The position numbers and the translations under genes are program-made. A stretch of 59,780 nt of DNA from NCBI GenBank assembly GCA_036265815.1, contig DATAOI010000071.1:1-59780 (forward strand), given 5' to 3'. The stretch is from Gemmatimonadales bacterium (GTDB lineage: Bacteria > Gemmatimonadota > Gemmatimonadetes > Gemmatimonadales > GWC2-71-9). Below, piece by piece: positions 42,841 to 50,333 of the stretch (the first letter of the stretch is position 1; each line of letters starts with the position of its first letter). Below the pieces are notes generated by a model that had not been told where the DNA came from, ran no database searches, and saw only the letters and a program-made list of their open reading frames with translations.

Positions 42841-43436
42841 CCCAGACTCACCAATATCTCGAACGTCCTCGTCTTGTAGCTCGTGCTGCTGGTCACCGTG
42901 GAGACGTCGAGGTTGCGCAAACCGTAGATGTAGCGACCCTCGATGCCGAGGCCGGCGGACGAGCTGCCGAAACGCAATCCGGCCCCCACCACACCAGCGT
43001 AATCGGTCTTCTTCCGAGGGGAGTTGGCGGCGCACTCGGCGCCCGCGGCGGTCCTGCAGCGCACCTCGAAGGAGATCTGCGGTCCAGCATAGACGAAGGG
43101 TTGGATGCCTCCAGCGGGAATCATTGCCTTCACATACACCGGCACGTCGATGAAGTCGAGCTTGGTCTCGGCGGTGGCGAAGCTCTCGTCGGAGCGGGCA
43201 CCGCGCTGGGCATAGAGTCCCTCGACGTCGAAGCCGAGGACCGCGGCGCGATAGCCGGCGTAGAGGCCACCGGTGAACCCGGTGCGAGTCTTGAGGTCGC
43301 CGGGGAGCACGCCCTTGTTGGAGATGTTGCCGAAGGAGACCCCTGCCTTCACCCCGAATTCGCCTTGGGCGAGAGTGATCGAGGGCATTGCCGGGGCGAG
43401 CAGGACGAGGAGCAGCAGGGAGCGCAGGGAACGCAT
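42834..43436 (-). CDS. Outer-membrane beta-barrel protein (PorT/OMP_b-brl-like)
   Basis: 200 residues. A signal peptide (LRSLLLLVLLAPAMPSITLAQ) precedes a barrel with the common opening GEFGVKAGVSFGNIS, then GGLYAGYRAAVLGFDVEGLYAQRG, FIDVPVYVKAMIPAGGIQPFVYAGPQISFEV and the closing FEILVSLGK. The turn 'LDFIDVPVYVK' is typical of PorT-like eight-strand barrels. Two Cys (VRCRTAAGAECAA) lie in one loop. ATG 43436 has GGAG 7 nt upstream; an upstream in-frame start is unlikely. Function unknown. Confidence 0.83.
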   Translation of the reverse strand: MRSLRSLLLLVLLAPAMPSITLAQGEFGVKAGVSFGNISNKGVLPGDLKTRTGFTGGLYAGYRAAVLGFDVEGLYAQRGARSDESFATAETKLDFIDVPVYVKAMIPAGGIQPFVYAGPQISFEVRCRTAAGAECAANSPRKKTDYAGVVGAGLRFGSSSAGLGIEGRYIYGLRNLDVSTVTSSTSYKTRTFEILVSLGK

Positions 43437-43687
43437 GGTGTCTCCGGATTCTCGAGGGGCTGAGTCGTCACGAGTGTCAACGCAGCATGCCACTCACAGT
43501 CGGCTTCCCGCCATGAGCCAGGACACAGAGCGATAGCTCTGCGGGTCGGTCGAGGTGTCGCTCGAGGGCGACCACGCAACACCCGCGTGACCCACGTTAC
43601 CGCGCCGCGTCCAACTCGTCCCAGATTCAAGAGTTGCGGGCGTAGTCTGCCGGCGTGTCCAGACCCACACGAGCCCAGAGGAAACAA

Positions 43688-44038
43688 ATGGCCAGGAATC
43701 GGAAACCTGCGAAGGCCTCAAAGCGGAAGGCCGCGACCCGGAAACCTGCGGCGCGCAAGTCGACCACACGCAAGTCGGCGACGCGCAGCGGGTCGAGTCG
43801 ATCAGCCGCGACACGTAAGTCGTCGGGCAGGAGAGGTAGCGCTCGGAAGACGACCGGCAAGGCAAAGCGGACCAAGTCGGTCACCACGAGGGCGGCGGCA
43901 ATGGCGAAGGGCCTGAAGGACAAGGCTCTCCAGGGTATGGACGCGGTCAGAGGTACGGGCGAGCGTGCCTGGGACGCCCTCAAATCAACCACCGGCACGG
44001 TGGTCGAAGGTGTGAAGGAGCGAGTCGGCTCTAGTTAG
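43688..44038 (+). CDS. Histone-H1-like basic nucleoid protein
   Basis: 116 residues. The first ~75 are almost all Lys, Arg, Ala, Ser and Thr, with short repeated motifs (KPAARKSTTRKSATR; RKSSGRRGSARKTTGKAK), like eukaryotic H1 tails and bacterial HctB/AlgP-type proteins. The C-terminal ~40 residues form an amphipathic helix (AMAKGLKDKALQGMDAVRG). It probably binds and compacts DNA non-specifically. ATG 43688 is preceded by AGAGGA; an in-frame GTG at 43655 is less likely. Its 3' end overlaps the convergent hydrolase gene by 8 bp. Confidence 0.78.
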   Translation: MARNRKPAKASKRKAATRKPAARKSTTRKSATRSGSSRSAATRKSSGRRGSARKTTGKAKRTKSVTTRAAAMAKGLKDKALQGMDAVRGTGERAWDALKSTTGTVVEGVKERVGSS

Positions 44039-45311
44039 GTGCCGGCCCGAGCGGCTGGCCGGTCACCGCCTGGACCAGCGCGCCGAACGCCCCGAGCACC
44101 TCGGCCGCGGTGAAGGTACAGTGCCCGAACCGGTCCACCGGGATCTGCGCCACCAGGAAGTCGCTGGTGCCGGCCGCCTCCACCCTGGCCCGGTAGGCTG
44201 CCTCATGCCACGACGGAATGATCGGATCCACCGTGTTGAACAGGGTCACCAGCGGTGACGTGAGCCGACCGGACGTCTCGTACATGGCGGCGAGATGGCT
44301 CAATGCCGGCTGGCCCGCCGAGTAGGATGGGACCGCCAGCCCGTCGATGGGGCGCGGGTAGTCGGTCGGCCTGACGTTGTCGTAGGGCGCGCCACCGAGG
44401 ACGTCCGCGGCGTTGTTACCGAAGAGAATACTGTACCCCAGCAGGCGGAGGACGACATCCACCACCACCGCCTGGTCCGAGGCGTCGAGCTGCAGCGGGA
44501 TTCCCGCCCGCGCCAGCAGCTCGTTGGTGAGCGCCGGATTGCTCACCACTACCTGCGCGATCAGCTGCGCCAGCGGCCCCGGCTGAGTGGGCGTGCCGAA
44601 GAGCTGGGTCACCTGCGCCGGCACCGCATCCAGCGGGCCGAGGCTGGTGAGGCCGAGCTGCGGAAGCAGGGGTGCCAGCACCGGTCCGAACAGCAGATCG
44701 AAGACCAGCCGGACGTCACCGTAGTAGTTGAGCTGCCGCTGGAAGTCGCCGATCGGGCCGCACGCGGCCAGGGCGCCGTCGAAGAGCTGAGTATGCCGCT
44801 CCGTCGCCAGGACCATGACTTGTGCCCCTTCGGAGACCCCGACGCCGTACGTATGTCCTCCGAGCGGTCCATACAGCTCACGGAACTGGGCCGCGAGTCG
44901 CTGCAGGTCCCGGGTACCCTCTACGATGATCAGCCCGTTCTCCCGGTAGCTGGTGGTGGCGAACCCGAAACCGAGCCCGGTGATGAGCTGGGAGACTCGC
45001 TGGCCGCCGATCTCGTCGTCCCGGATGAACAGAGGGAGCTGAGGCGGAACCGAGCCGGGGGCGTAGATCACCAGGTTGCCGGTGGCGGCGTCGAATCCCG
45101 GTGGCACACAGATGAGGTAAAGGGTTCCGCTGCCGGGGAGCGATCCGCTGGCACCTGTGGTGCCGGCCGGGCACCCTTCCGGGGTACCGGTCGGCACACT
45201 CAGAGGCTCCGATCCCGTCGCCGGCGCGCCGAGGTTCGAGGAGGTCGGGGGGTCGCTGCAAGCGGCGAGGGCGATCAGCAGGGCGGGGAGGGCGCGGACG
45301 GCGGTCGTCAT
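44031..45311 (-). CDS. Lipoprotein alpha/beta-hydrolase
   Basis: 426 residues. Lipobox ALLIALAAC. An alpha/beta-hydrolase core: nucleophile elbow YGVGVSEGAQVMV (Ser near 160), acid in TLFNTVDPIIPSWHE (near 375) and His in DRFGHCTF (near 400). An insert of about 130 residues between strands 6 and 7 (rich in Leu, Pro and Gln) forms a lid. The N-terminal segment (PAGTTGASGSLPGSGTLYLICVPPGFD) resembles secreted esterase/tannase-type enzymes. Likely an envelope esterase; substrate unknown. AAGGAG lies 8 nt before ATG 45311. Confidence 0.8.
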   Translation of the reverse strand: MTTAVRALPALLIALAACSDPPTSSNLGAPATGSEPLSVPTGTPEGCPAGTTGASGSLPGSGTLYLICVPPGFDAATGNLVIYAPGSVPPQLPLFIRDDEIGGQRVSQLITGLGFGFATTSYRENGLIIVEGTRDLQRLAAQFRELYGPLGGHTYGVGVSEGAQVMVLATERHTQLFDGALAACGPIGDFQRQLNYYGDVRLVFDLLFGPVLAPLLPQLGLTSLGPLDAVPAQVTQLFGTPTQPGPLAQLIAQVVVSNPALTNELLARAGIPLQLDASDQAVVVDVVLRLLGYSILFGNNAADVLGGAPYDNVRPTDYPRPIDGLAVPSYSAGQPALSHLAAMYETSGRLTSPLVTLFNTVDPIIPSWHEAAYRARVEAAGTSDFLVAQIPVDRFGHCTFTAAEVLGAFGALVQAVTGQPLGPAPN

Positions 45312-45514
45312 CGGGGCTGCTCCTTGGGGAACGATGGCGCCTCAATCTGGGATACCGTGAGCGGATAGGCCAGGGGCCGGCCGGGAGCGTCGGAAGTCGC
45401 TCAGGTGATAGATTTCTTTCCTGGAACCGTGTCTTTGCCGCGAACCTGAGTCAGGATGTCAGTCCGCACTATCGCTCCACGTCTGCGCCTCGCGCCAGCC
45501 CGCCGGTGTTCAGC

Positions 45515-47044
45515 ATGACCGGCGGACTTCCGGGGACCACCCTGCCTGGTGGGCTTCGTCTCCTGGACCAGCTGAGCCTCACGCCCGAAGGGCCACTCTA
45601 TCGCGCCCAGCTCCCGGACGGGCGTGAGCTCGTGGTCCTGCTCCTCCAACCCGATCAGCTGGGCGGCGACCCTGCCGTGCGTACGCACCTGCGGGACTGG
45701 TACCGCCAGGCGTTGCGGATCCGGCATCCCAATGTCGCCGCGGTTCGTGACGTGGGTGAGACGGAGACCGGTCAGATCTACGTGGTTTCCGAGTGCCTCA
45801 CCGGCGAGCTGCTGTCCGAGCTGCTCGCGAGCTCCGGCGCCCTGGCGCCCGCCGACGCCATGCGTATTTACCGGCAGGTCGTGTCCGGTCTGCAGGCGGC
45901 TCACCGAGTCGGCTGGACGCACGGGAACCTGTCGCCCGATACCATCCTGCTGACCCAGACCCCGGACGGCACATCAGGAGTCAAGCTCATCCACTTCACC
46001 CTGCCGTTCGCCCCGGCGGAAGCCGGCGCCGATCGGGCAGACAATCTGATTGCAGGCCGGGAGTACGCCAGCCCGGAACGACTCGCCGGGCAGCCGCCCA
46101 CGGAAGCGGGTGACGTGTTCAGTCTGGGAGCGGTGCTGCATCACCTCCTCACCGGCGCCCCGCCGGGTTCGAAGGCCAGGAAGGCCACCATTCCCCGGGC
46201 CATGCGCGCTGTGATCGGTCGGGCGCTGGCGCCGGTGCCGGCCCAGCGGTTTCGGACGATTGCGGAGCTCGCCGCGGCGGTGGAAGCCGCGGTCACGGCC
46301 GCGGCAGAGGCTGAACGCAGGAGGGCAAGTGCCGGCGGCCCAGGTCCACTCCGAGTGGCCGCGGCTGTCGTCGCGGTCGTGGCGACGGGAGTCTGGTTGC
46401 GCGGGAGCCTGGAGCAGCCGGTGGAGAGCGCATTGCTGCGGGTCTCGGAGGCTGCCAGCACCCCTCCTCCTCCCAAGCCGCCTGTGGCTCCGTCGCCGAT
46501 ACGCCCCTCGGCGCCTGCCAAGCATGAAACCAAGCCGCCCATTCCGCCACCAGCTCCGCGGCGGACTCGCGCCGCGGAGCGCGCACCGGAGCGCGCAGCT
46601 GAGCCGCCACCGGTCTCACCCCGCGCTGCAGACAGTGCCGTGAGCTCCCCCGACACTGGCCAGGGAGGTGCGCGGGAGGATGCGCGGGAGGACGCGCCCC
46701 GCACGCTGGACCAACGGGCGCAGGTCTATCTGCGCATCGGGCTGGACGAGGCCGCGCGGCAGCTGGGCGGGCCGGTTCATGGCATTGAAGGAATGTCGCC
46801 GGTGTTCATCGGGCTGGCGCAGCGTCCGCTGCTGGCGGGCGCGGACTCGATCCAGCCGGTGGTCCGGGCGGTGTATCTCGATCCGAATGGCCGTCTGATC
46901 CTGCTCGACCAGCAGCGGATCAGCGCGAGAGCAAGCGTTCCCAAGGCCACAGGGGATCGCTGGCCGATCGGAAGCGTCATGATGTACCTGCACGGGGAGA
47001 CCTCGCCCCAGACGATCAGGAATCTCAGGGCGCGAGTGCGCTAG
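45515..47044 (+). CDS. Membrane-bound pseudokinase with Pro-rich linker and C-terminal periplasmic domain
   Basis: 509 residues. The N-terminal ~260 follow the Ser/Thr kinase fold but lack catalytic residues. The beta3 Lys is gone (ELVVLLLQP, 38-46), HRD reads HGN (THGNLSPDTILL, ~135-147), and DFG reads IHF (VKLIHFTLPF, ~156-165). The activation-loop end (YASPERL, ~184) and helix-F Asp (GDVFSLGAV, ~199) survive, so the fold is kept but phosphotransfer should be lost. One transmembrane helix (LRVAAAVVAVVATGVWL, ~300) precedes a Pro/Ala-rich linker and a compact C-terminal domain (~395-509). It is convergent with the PP2C phosphatase, whose stop is 2 bp away. ATG 45515 is preferred over GTG 45506, weakly. 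Confidence 0.85.
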   Translation: MTGGLPGTTLPGGLRLLDQLSLTPEGPLYRAQLPDGRELVVLLLQPDQLGGDPAVRTHLRDWYRQALRIRHPNVAAVRDVGETETGQIYVVSECLTGELLSELLASSGALAPADAMRIYRQVVSGLQAAHRVGWTHGNLSPDTILLTQTPDGTSGVKLIHFTLPFAPAEAGADRADNLIAGREYASPERLAGQPPTEAGDVFSLGAVLHHLLTGAPPGSKARKATIPRAMRAVIGRALAPVPAQRFRTIAELAAAVEAAVTAAAEAERRRASAGGPGPLRVAAAVVAVVATGVWLRGSLEQPVESALLRVSEAASTPPPPKPPVAPSPIRPSAPAKHETKPPIPPPAPRRTRAAERAPERAAEPPPVSPRAADSAVSSPDTGQGGAREDAREDAPRTLDQRAQVYLRIGLDEAARQLGGPVHGIEGMSPVFIGLAQRPLLAGADSIQPVVRAVYLDPNGRLILLDQQRISARASVPKATGDRWPIGSVMMYLHGETSPQTIRNLRARVR

Positions 47045-47046
47045 CT

Positions 47047-47925
47047 CTATTGGGGCACGGCCCTCCGGACGATCAGGGTGATGTTGTCGCTCCCACCGCC
47101 GTCCAGCGCGTCCTGCACCAGGTCTTCGCACACTTGCTGGCTGGAGGTCATCGAGCGGAGTCGCTCGCGGATCCGTTCGTCGGGGACGTGGCGGGTGAGT
47201 CCGTCGCTGCAGAGGAGGACCACCGTCTCCCACGCCAGGTCGAGCCGGGTGACGACCGGGGCGGTCTGCCGTCCGCCGATCGAGCTGGAGAGCGTGTGGG
47301 TGTACCGGGTGCCCGGCGCGTCCGCGGGGTTGAGCACGCCGAGATCGATCAGCTCCTGCGCCATGGTCTGGTCGCGGGTGAGCTGGGTCAGCTCCCCGTT
47401 CCGGAGCAGGTAGCAGCGGCTGTCGCCCACCTGGAGCAGGTAGGCCCGGGGCCAGACGCCGAGGTACAGCGTGAGTGTCGTGGCCATGCCGCGGTATGCG
47501 GGATCGTCCTGGCCCCGTTGTACCAGCTCCTCGTGACACCGGAGCGCCCCCTCCTGCAGCGCGTCGGAGAACTCCTTATCCTCGGCCGATCCGGCGGCAT
47601 AGTAGCAGCGCATGCTGTGGGAGACGTAGCGGCTCACGGCCTCGAGCGCGCTCCGGCTGGCCTCCTCGCCCTTGGTGCCGCCGCCCACGCCGTCGGCCAC
47701 CATCATGAGGAGCGCGAGCCGCTGACTTCCCGCGATGAGGTGATCGGCCTGAGGCAGACTGGTCTGCTGCACCGCCACCTGCTGGCGCAGGGAGCAGATG
47801 AGGAAGTGATCCTGGTTCTCGTTCCGGACTCGTCCCGGATGGGTGAGGCCGTACACGTCCATCTCATCGTCGCGCGGCTTGCGGTCGGGTGTAGCTGGAG
47901 GGGCGGTCGTCTCGCGCGCTGGCAT
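47047..47925 (-). CDS. PP2C-family (PPM) protein serine/threonine phosphatase
   Basis: 292 residues, cytoplasmic. All metal-binding motifs are present: GRVRNENQDHF, MMVADGVGGGTKGEEAS, MATTLTLYLG, LLQVGDSRCYLLRNG, LLCSDGLTRHV and GGSDNITLIV. Bacterial PP2Cs of this type counteract Hanks-type kinases. An active one is at 50334 in this window and a kinase-dead one is directly convergent. GAGG lies 6 nt before ATG 47925. The PP2C start faces the inverted tandem-unit cassette at about 48.05 kb. Confidence 0.93.
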   Translation of the reverse strand: MPARETTAPPATPDRKPRDDEMDVYGLTHPGRVRNENQDHFLICSLRQQVAVQQTSLPQADHLIAGSQRLALLMMVADGVGGGTKGEEASRSALEAVSRYVSHSMRCYYAAGSAEDKEFSDALQEGALRCHEELVQRGQDDPAYRGMATTLTLYLGVWPRAYLLQVGDSRCYLLRNGELTQLTRDQTMAQELIDLGVLNPADAPGTRYTHTLSSSIGGRQTAPVVTRLDLAWETVVLLCSDGLTRHVPDERIRERLRSMTSSQQVCEDLVQDALDGGGSDNITLIVRRAVPQ

Positions 47926-47985
47926 GGGGACCTCGGGGTCGACGCAGGGGATGGCTCCAATGTGGCGGATCGTACCGGAAGGGGC

Positions 47986-48143
47986 TAGGGCGGGAGGGGC
48001 GGGAGGGGCAGGAAGGGCGGTAAGGGCGGTAAAGACGGTAAGGGCGGTAAGGTGATTTTCCGGAAACGAGAACTACTGTTCAGCGATGGTCTTTACGCCC
48101 GACCGTCCTTACCGCCCTTACCGCCCTTACCACCGCCGCCCCT
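47986..48143. repeat. Inverted cassette of 9-nt GGGCGGTAA tandem units in a divergent promoter region
   Basis: Left arm (about 48016-48052): four tandem GGGCGGTAA-type units (one reads AGACGGTAA), preceded by GGCGGGAGG-like units. Right arm (about 48103-48132): three tandem units of the complement (TTACCGCCC). A spacer of about 50 nt lies between. It lies between the divergent PP2C and CocE-type hydrolase genes, so both 5' regions contain it. It could form a long cruciform, or G-quadruplexes from the G-rich strand. Confidence 0.75.
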
Positions 48144-48155
48144 GGAGACCTCTTC

Positions 48156-49994
48156 TTGCCGCCCCTTCGTCCGATCACCCTCGCCGCGGTCCTGACTGCG
48201 GCCGTCCTGTCCCCCGGTTTCGCCCAGGCCCCCGCCGCCTTCACCTGCCGCTTCGTCCAGATCCCGATGCGCGACAAGGTCGAGCTCAACACCAGCATCT
48301 GCGAGCCCGCCCGCCCGCACGATTCGCTGCCGATCCTGCTCACCCGGACGCCGTACGGGATCGCCGGCGACACCGTGGTGGGCGACGACTACCGCTTCCT
48401 CGCTGCGGAGGGATACGTCTTCGTCTACCAGGACATCCGGGGGCGGTTCGGGAGCGGTGGCGAGTTTGTCATGAACCGCCCGCTGCATGATCCGGCCGAC
48501 CGCAACGGGGTGGACGAGAGCACCGACGCGTACGACACGGTCGACTGGCTGATCCATCACCTCACCGGCACCAACGGCCGCGTGGGTGTGCTCGGCGTCT
48601 CCTACCCCGGGTTCCTGGCCACCATGGCGGGCATCCACCCGCATCCGGCGGTCCGGGCGGTGTCGCCGCAGGCGCCGATGACCGACACCTGGATGGGCGA
48701 CGACTTCTTTCACCAGGGCGCGTTCCGGCTCTCCTACGGGTTCGAGTACTCCGGCTCGCTGGAGCTGAGCAAGGACCTGTCGGTGCCGCTGCCGATCGGA
48801 GAGTGGGACACCTACGACTGGTATCGCGAGCTGGGGCCGCTGTCGAACGTGGACGCGAAGTATTTCCATGGAAAGGTGCCGACCTGGGAGGCATTCGTTG
48901 CGCACCCCACCTACGACGCGCGCTGGCGCGCCCGGGCGGTGCAGCGCGGGTTGCGGACGCCGGCCGTCCCGACGCTGGTGGTCGGCGGATGGTGGGACCA
49001 GGAGGATCGGTACGGGCCGCTCGCCACCTACAAGGCGCTGGAGCGCGGCGACTCCGGCCACAAGAACTTCCTGGTGATGGGGCCGTGGAACCACGGCGGG
49101 TGGCGGCGCGAGGACAGAAAGATGCCGGTGGTGGACCCCGGCACCTCCGAGGGATACCTGCGCGACGTCGAGGCGCCCTGGTTCGCCTACTGGCTCAAGG
49201 ACAAGGGCAAGCTGGCTGAGCCGGATGCCTATCTGTACGACGCGGGGGCCCGGGAGTGGCGGTCGTTCTCGACCTGGCCGGATACGTCAGGCACGAGCAG
49301 GAAGAGTCTCTACCTGCACGCGGGCGGCCGGCTCTCCTTCGATCCGCCCAAGCCCGGCGAGGCGGCGTTCGACGAGTACACCTCCGATCCGGCACACCCG
49401 GTGCCGTACCGCTCCAGGCCGATCGAGCAGACCTACGACAAGCGCGGATCGAGGTGGCGGAACTGGGAGACGGAGGACCAGCGCTTCGTGGATGGGCGCC
49501 CCGACGTGGCCACCTGGACCTCCGAGCCGCTCACCGAGGACGTGCGGATCGCGGGCGACGTGACGGCGAAGCTGGTCGCGTCCACCACCGGTTCCGACGC
49601 GGACTGGGTGGTGAAGCTCATCGACGTGCAGCCCGACAGCGTGCCCGGCGACTGGGAAATGGGAGGCTACGAGCTGATGGTGGCGCACGAGATCATGCGC
49701 GGCCGCTACCGCAAGAGCTTCTCGGCGCCAGAGCGGCTCGCGCCGAATACGCCGCTCGGTTTCACGGTGGACCTGCACCAGCAGGTCTATTCGTTCAAGA
49801 AGGGGCACCGGATCATGGTGCAGGTGCAGAGCACCTGGTTCCCGGTGTACGACCGGAATCCGCAGACCTGGGTGCCCAACATCTTCCAGGCGAAGGCGGG
49901 GGACTTCAAGGCGCAGCGGCACCGGGTGTGGCACACGGTGGGGCGGGCGTCGAGGGTGGAGGTGTGGGTGGGGCGGACTACTGGCTCGCGGTAA
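48156..49994 (+). CDS. CocE/NonD-family exported hydrolase (X-Pro dipeptidyl-peptidase S15-like)
   Basis: 612 residues. A signal peptide (LAAVLTAAVLSPGFAQA) indicates export. The alpha/beta-hydrolase domain has the nucleophile in VGVLGVSYPGFLA (Ser149), the oxyanion Tyr in TRTPYG, the acid region GWWDQEDRYG and the catalytic His in GPWNHGGWRRE. The C-terminal jelly-roll (from ~370) is the S15/CocE type. These enzymes cleave esters, N-acyl amides or X-Pro peptides; which one cannot be told. The start is TTG 48156 with GGAG 8 nt upstream. Confidence 0.87.
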   Translation: MPPLRPITLAAVLTAAVLSPGFAQAPAAFTCRFVQIPMRDKVELNTSICEPARPHDSLPILLTRTPYGIAGDTVVGDDYRFLAAEGYVFVYQDIRGRFGSGGEFVMNRPLHDPADRNGVDESTDAYDTVDWLIHHLTGTNGRVGVLGVSYPGFLATMAGIHPHPAVRAVSPQAPMTDTWMGDDFFHQGAFRLSYGFEYSGSLELSKDLSVPLPIGEWDTYDWYRELGPLSNVDAKYFHGKVPTWEAFVAHPTYDARWRARAVQRGLRTPAVPTLVVGGWWDQEDRYGPLATYKALERGDSGHKNFLVMGPWNHGGWRREDRKMPVVDPGTSEGYLRDVEAPWFAYWLKDKGKLAEPDAYLYDAGAREWRSFSTWPDTSGTSRKSLYLHAGGRLSFDPPKPGEAAFDEYTSDPAHPVPYRSRPIEQTYDKRGSRWRNWETEDQRFVDGRPDVATWTSEPLTEDVRIAGDVTAKLVASTTGSDADWVVKLIDVQPDSVPGDWEMGGYELMVAHEIMRGRYRKSFSAPERLAPNTPLGFTVDLHQQVYSFKKGHRIMVQVQSTWFPVYDRNPQTWVPNIFQAKAGDFKAQRHRVWHTVGRASRVEVWVGRTTGSR

Positions 49995-50333
49995 ACAACT
50001 CGCAACGATGTCAGTAGCCCTGTGCCGCTCAGCATCAATGATGGGCTCCGCCAACGAAGCGAGTCACGCGTGGCACCTCCTCAACTTACCCCTAAGAGAT
50101 CCTTGGGGACGCTGCCTAACGGCCCGCAGCTGTACGCGCGGGCTACACCGCACTGGCCCGCTTCTGCACACCAGTGAGTCGAGGCCGCTATGAGAGCCAA
50201 CTTGGCGCGTTCGAAGTCGTCGACGGACTGAACGCCGACCGCTCGGGGTCATACGGCGTGTCCCGATGCGACCGGATTCGCCCGGCGAAGCGATAACCAT
50301 GACCTGTGTGGCGGCGTGCCACCTGACAATATG
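49995..50333. other. Intergenic region between convergent hydrolase and kinase genes
   Basis: 339 bp without a convincing gene. It holds GCCTAAC (50114-50120) followed by two hairpins: GCCCGC/GCGGGC (about 50122-50143) and CACTGG/CCAGTG (50151-50156 with 50171-50176). The first heptamer resembles one end of an integron attC site, but no matching GTTRRRY partner is seen. Confidence 0.4.

Noticed and set aside
50114-50176. Possible integron attC site after the hydrolase gene (GCCTAAC plus hairpins)
   Set aside because: No GTTRRRY partner at the expected distance, no integrase and no gene-cassette array; kept only as intergenic hairpins.
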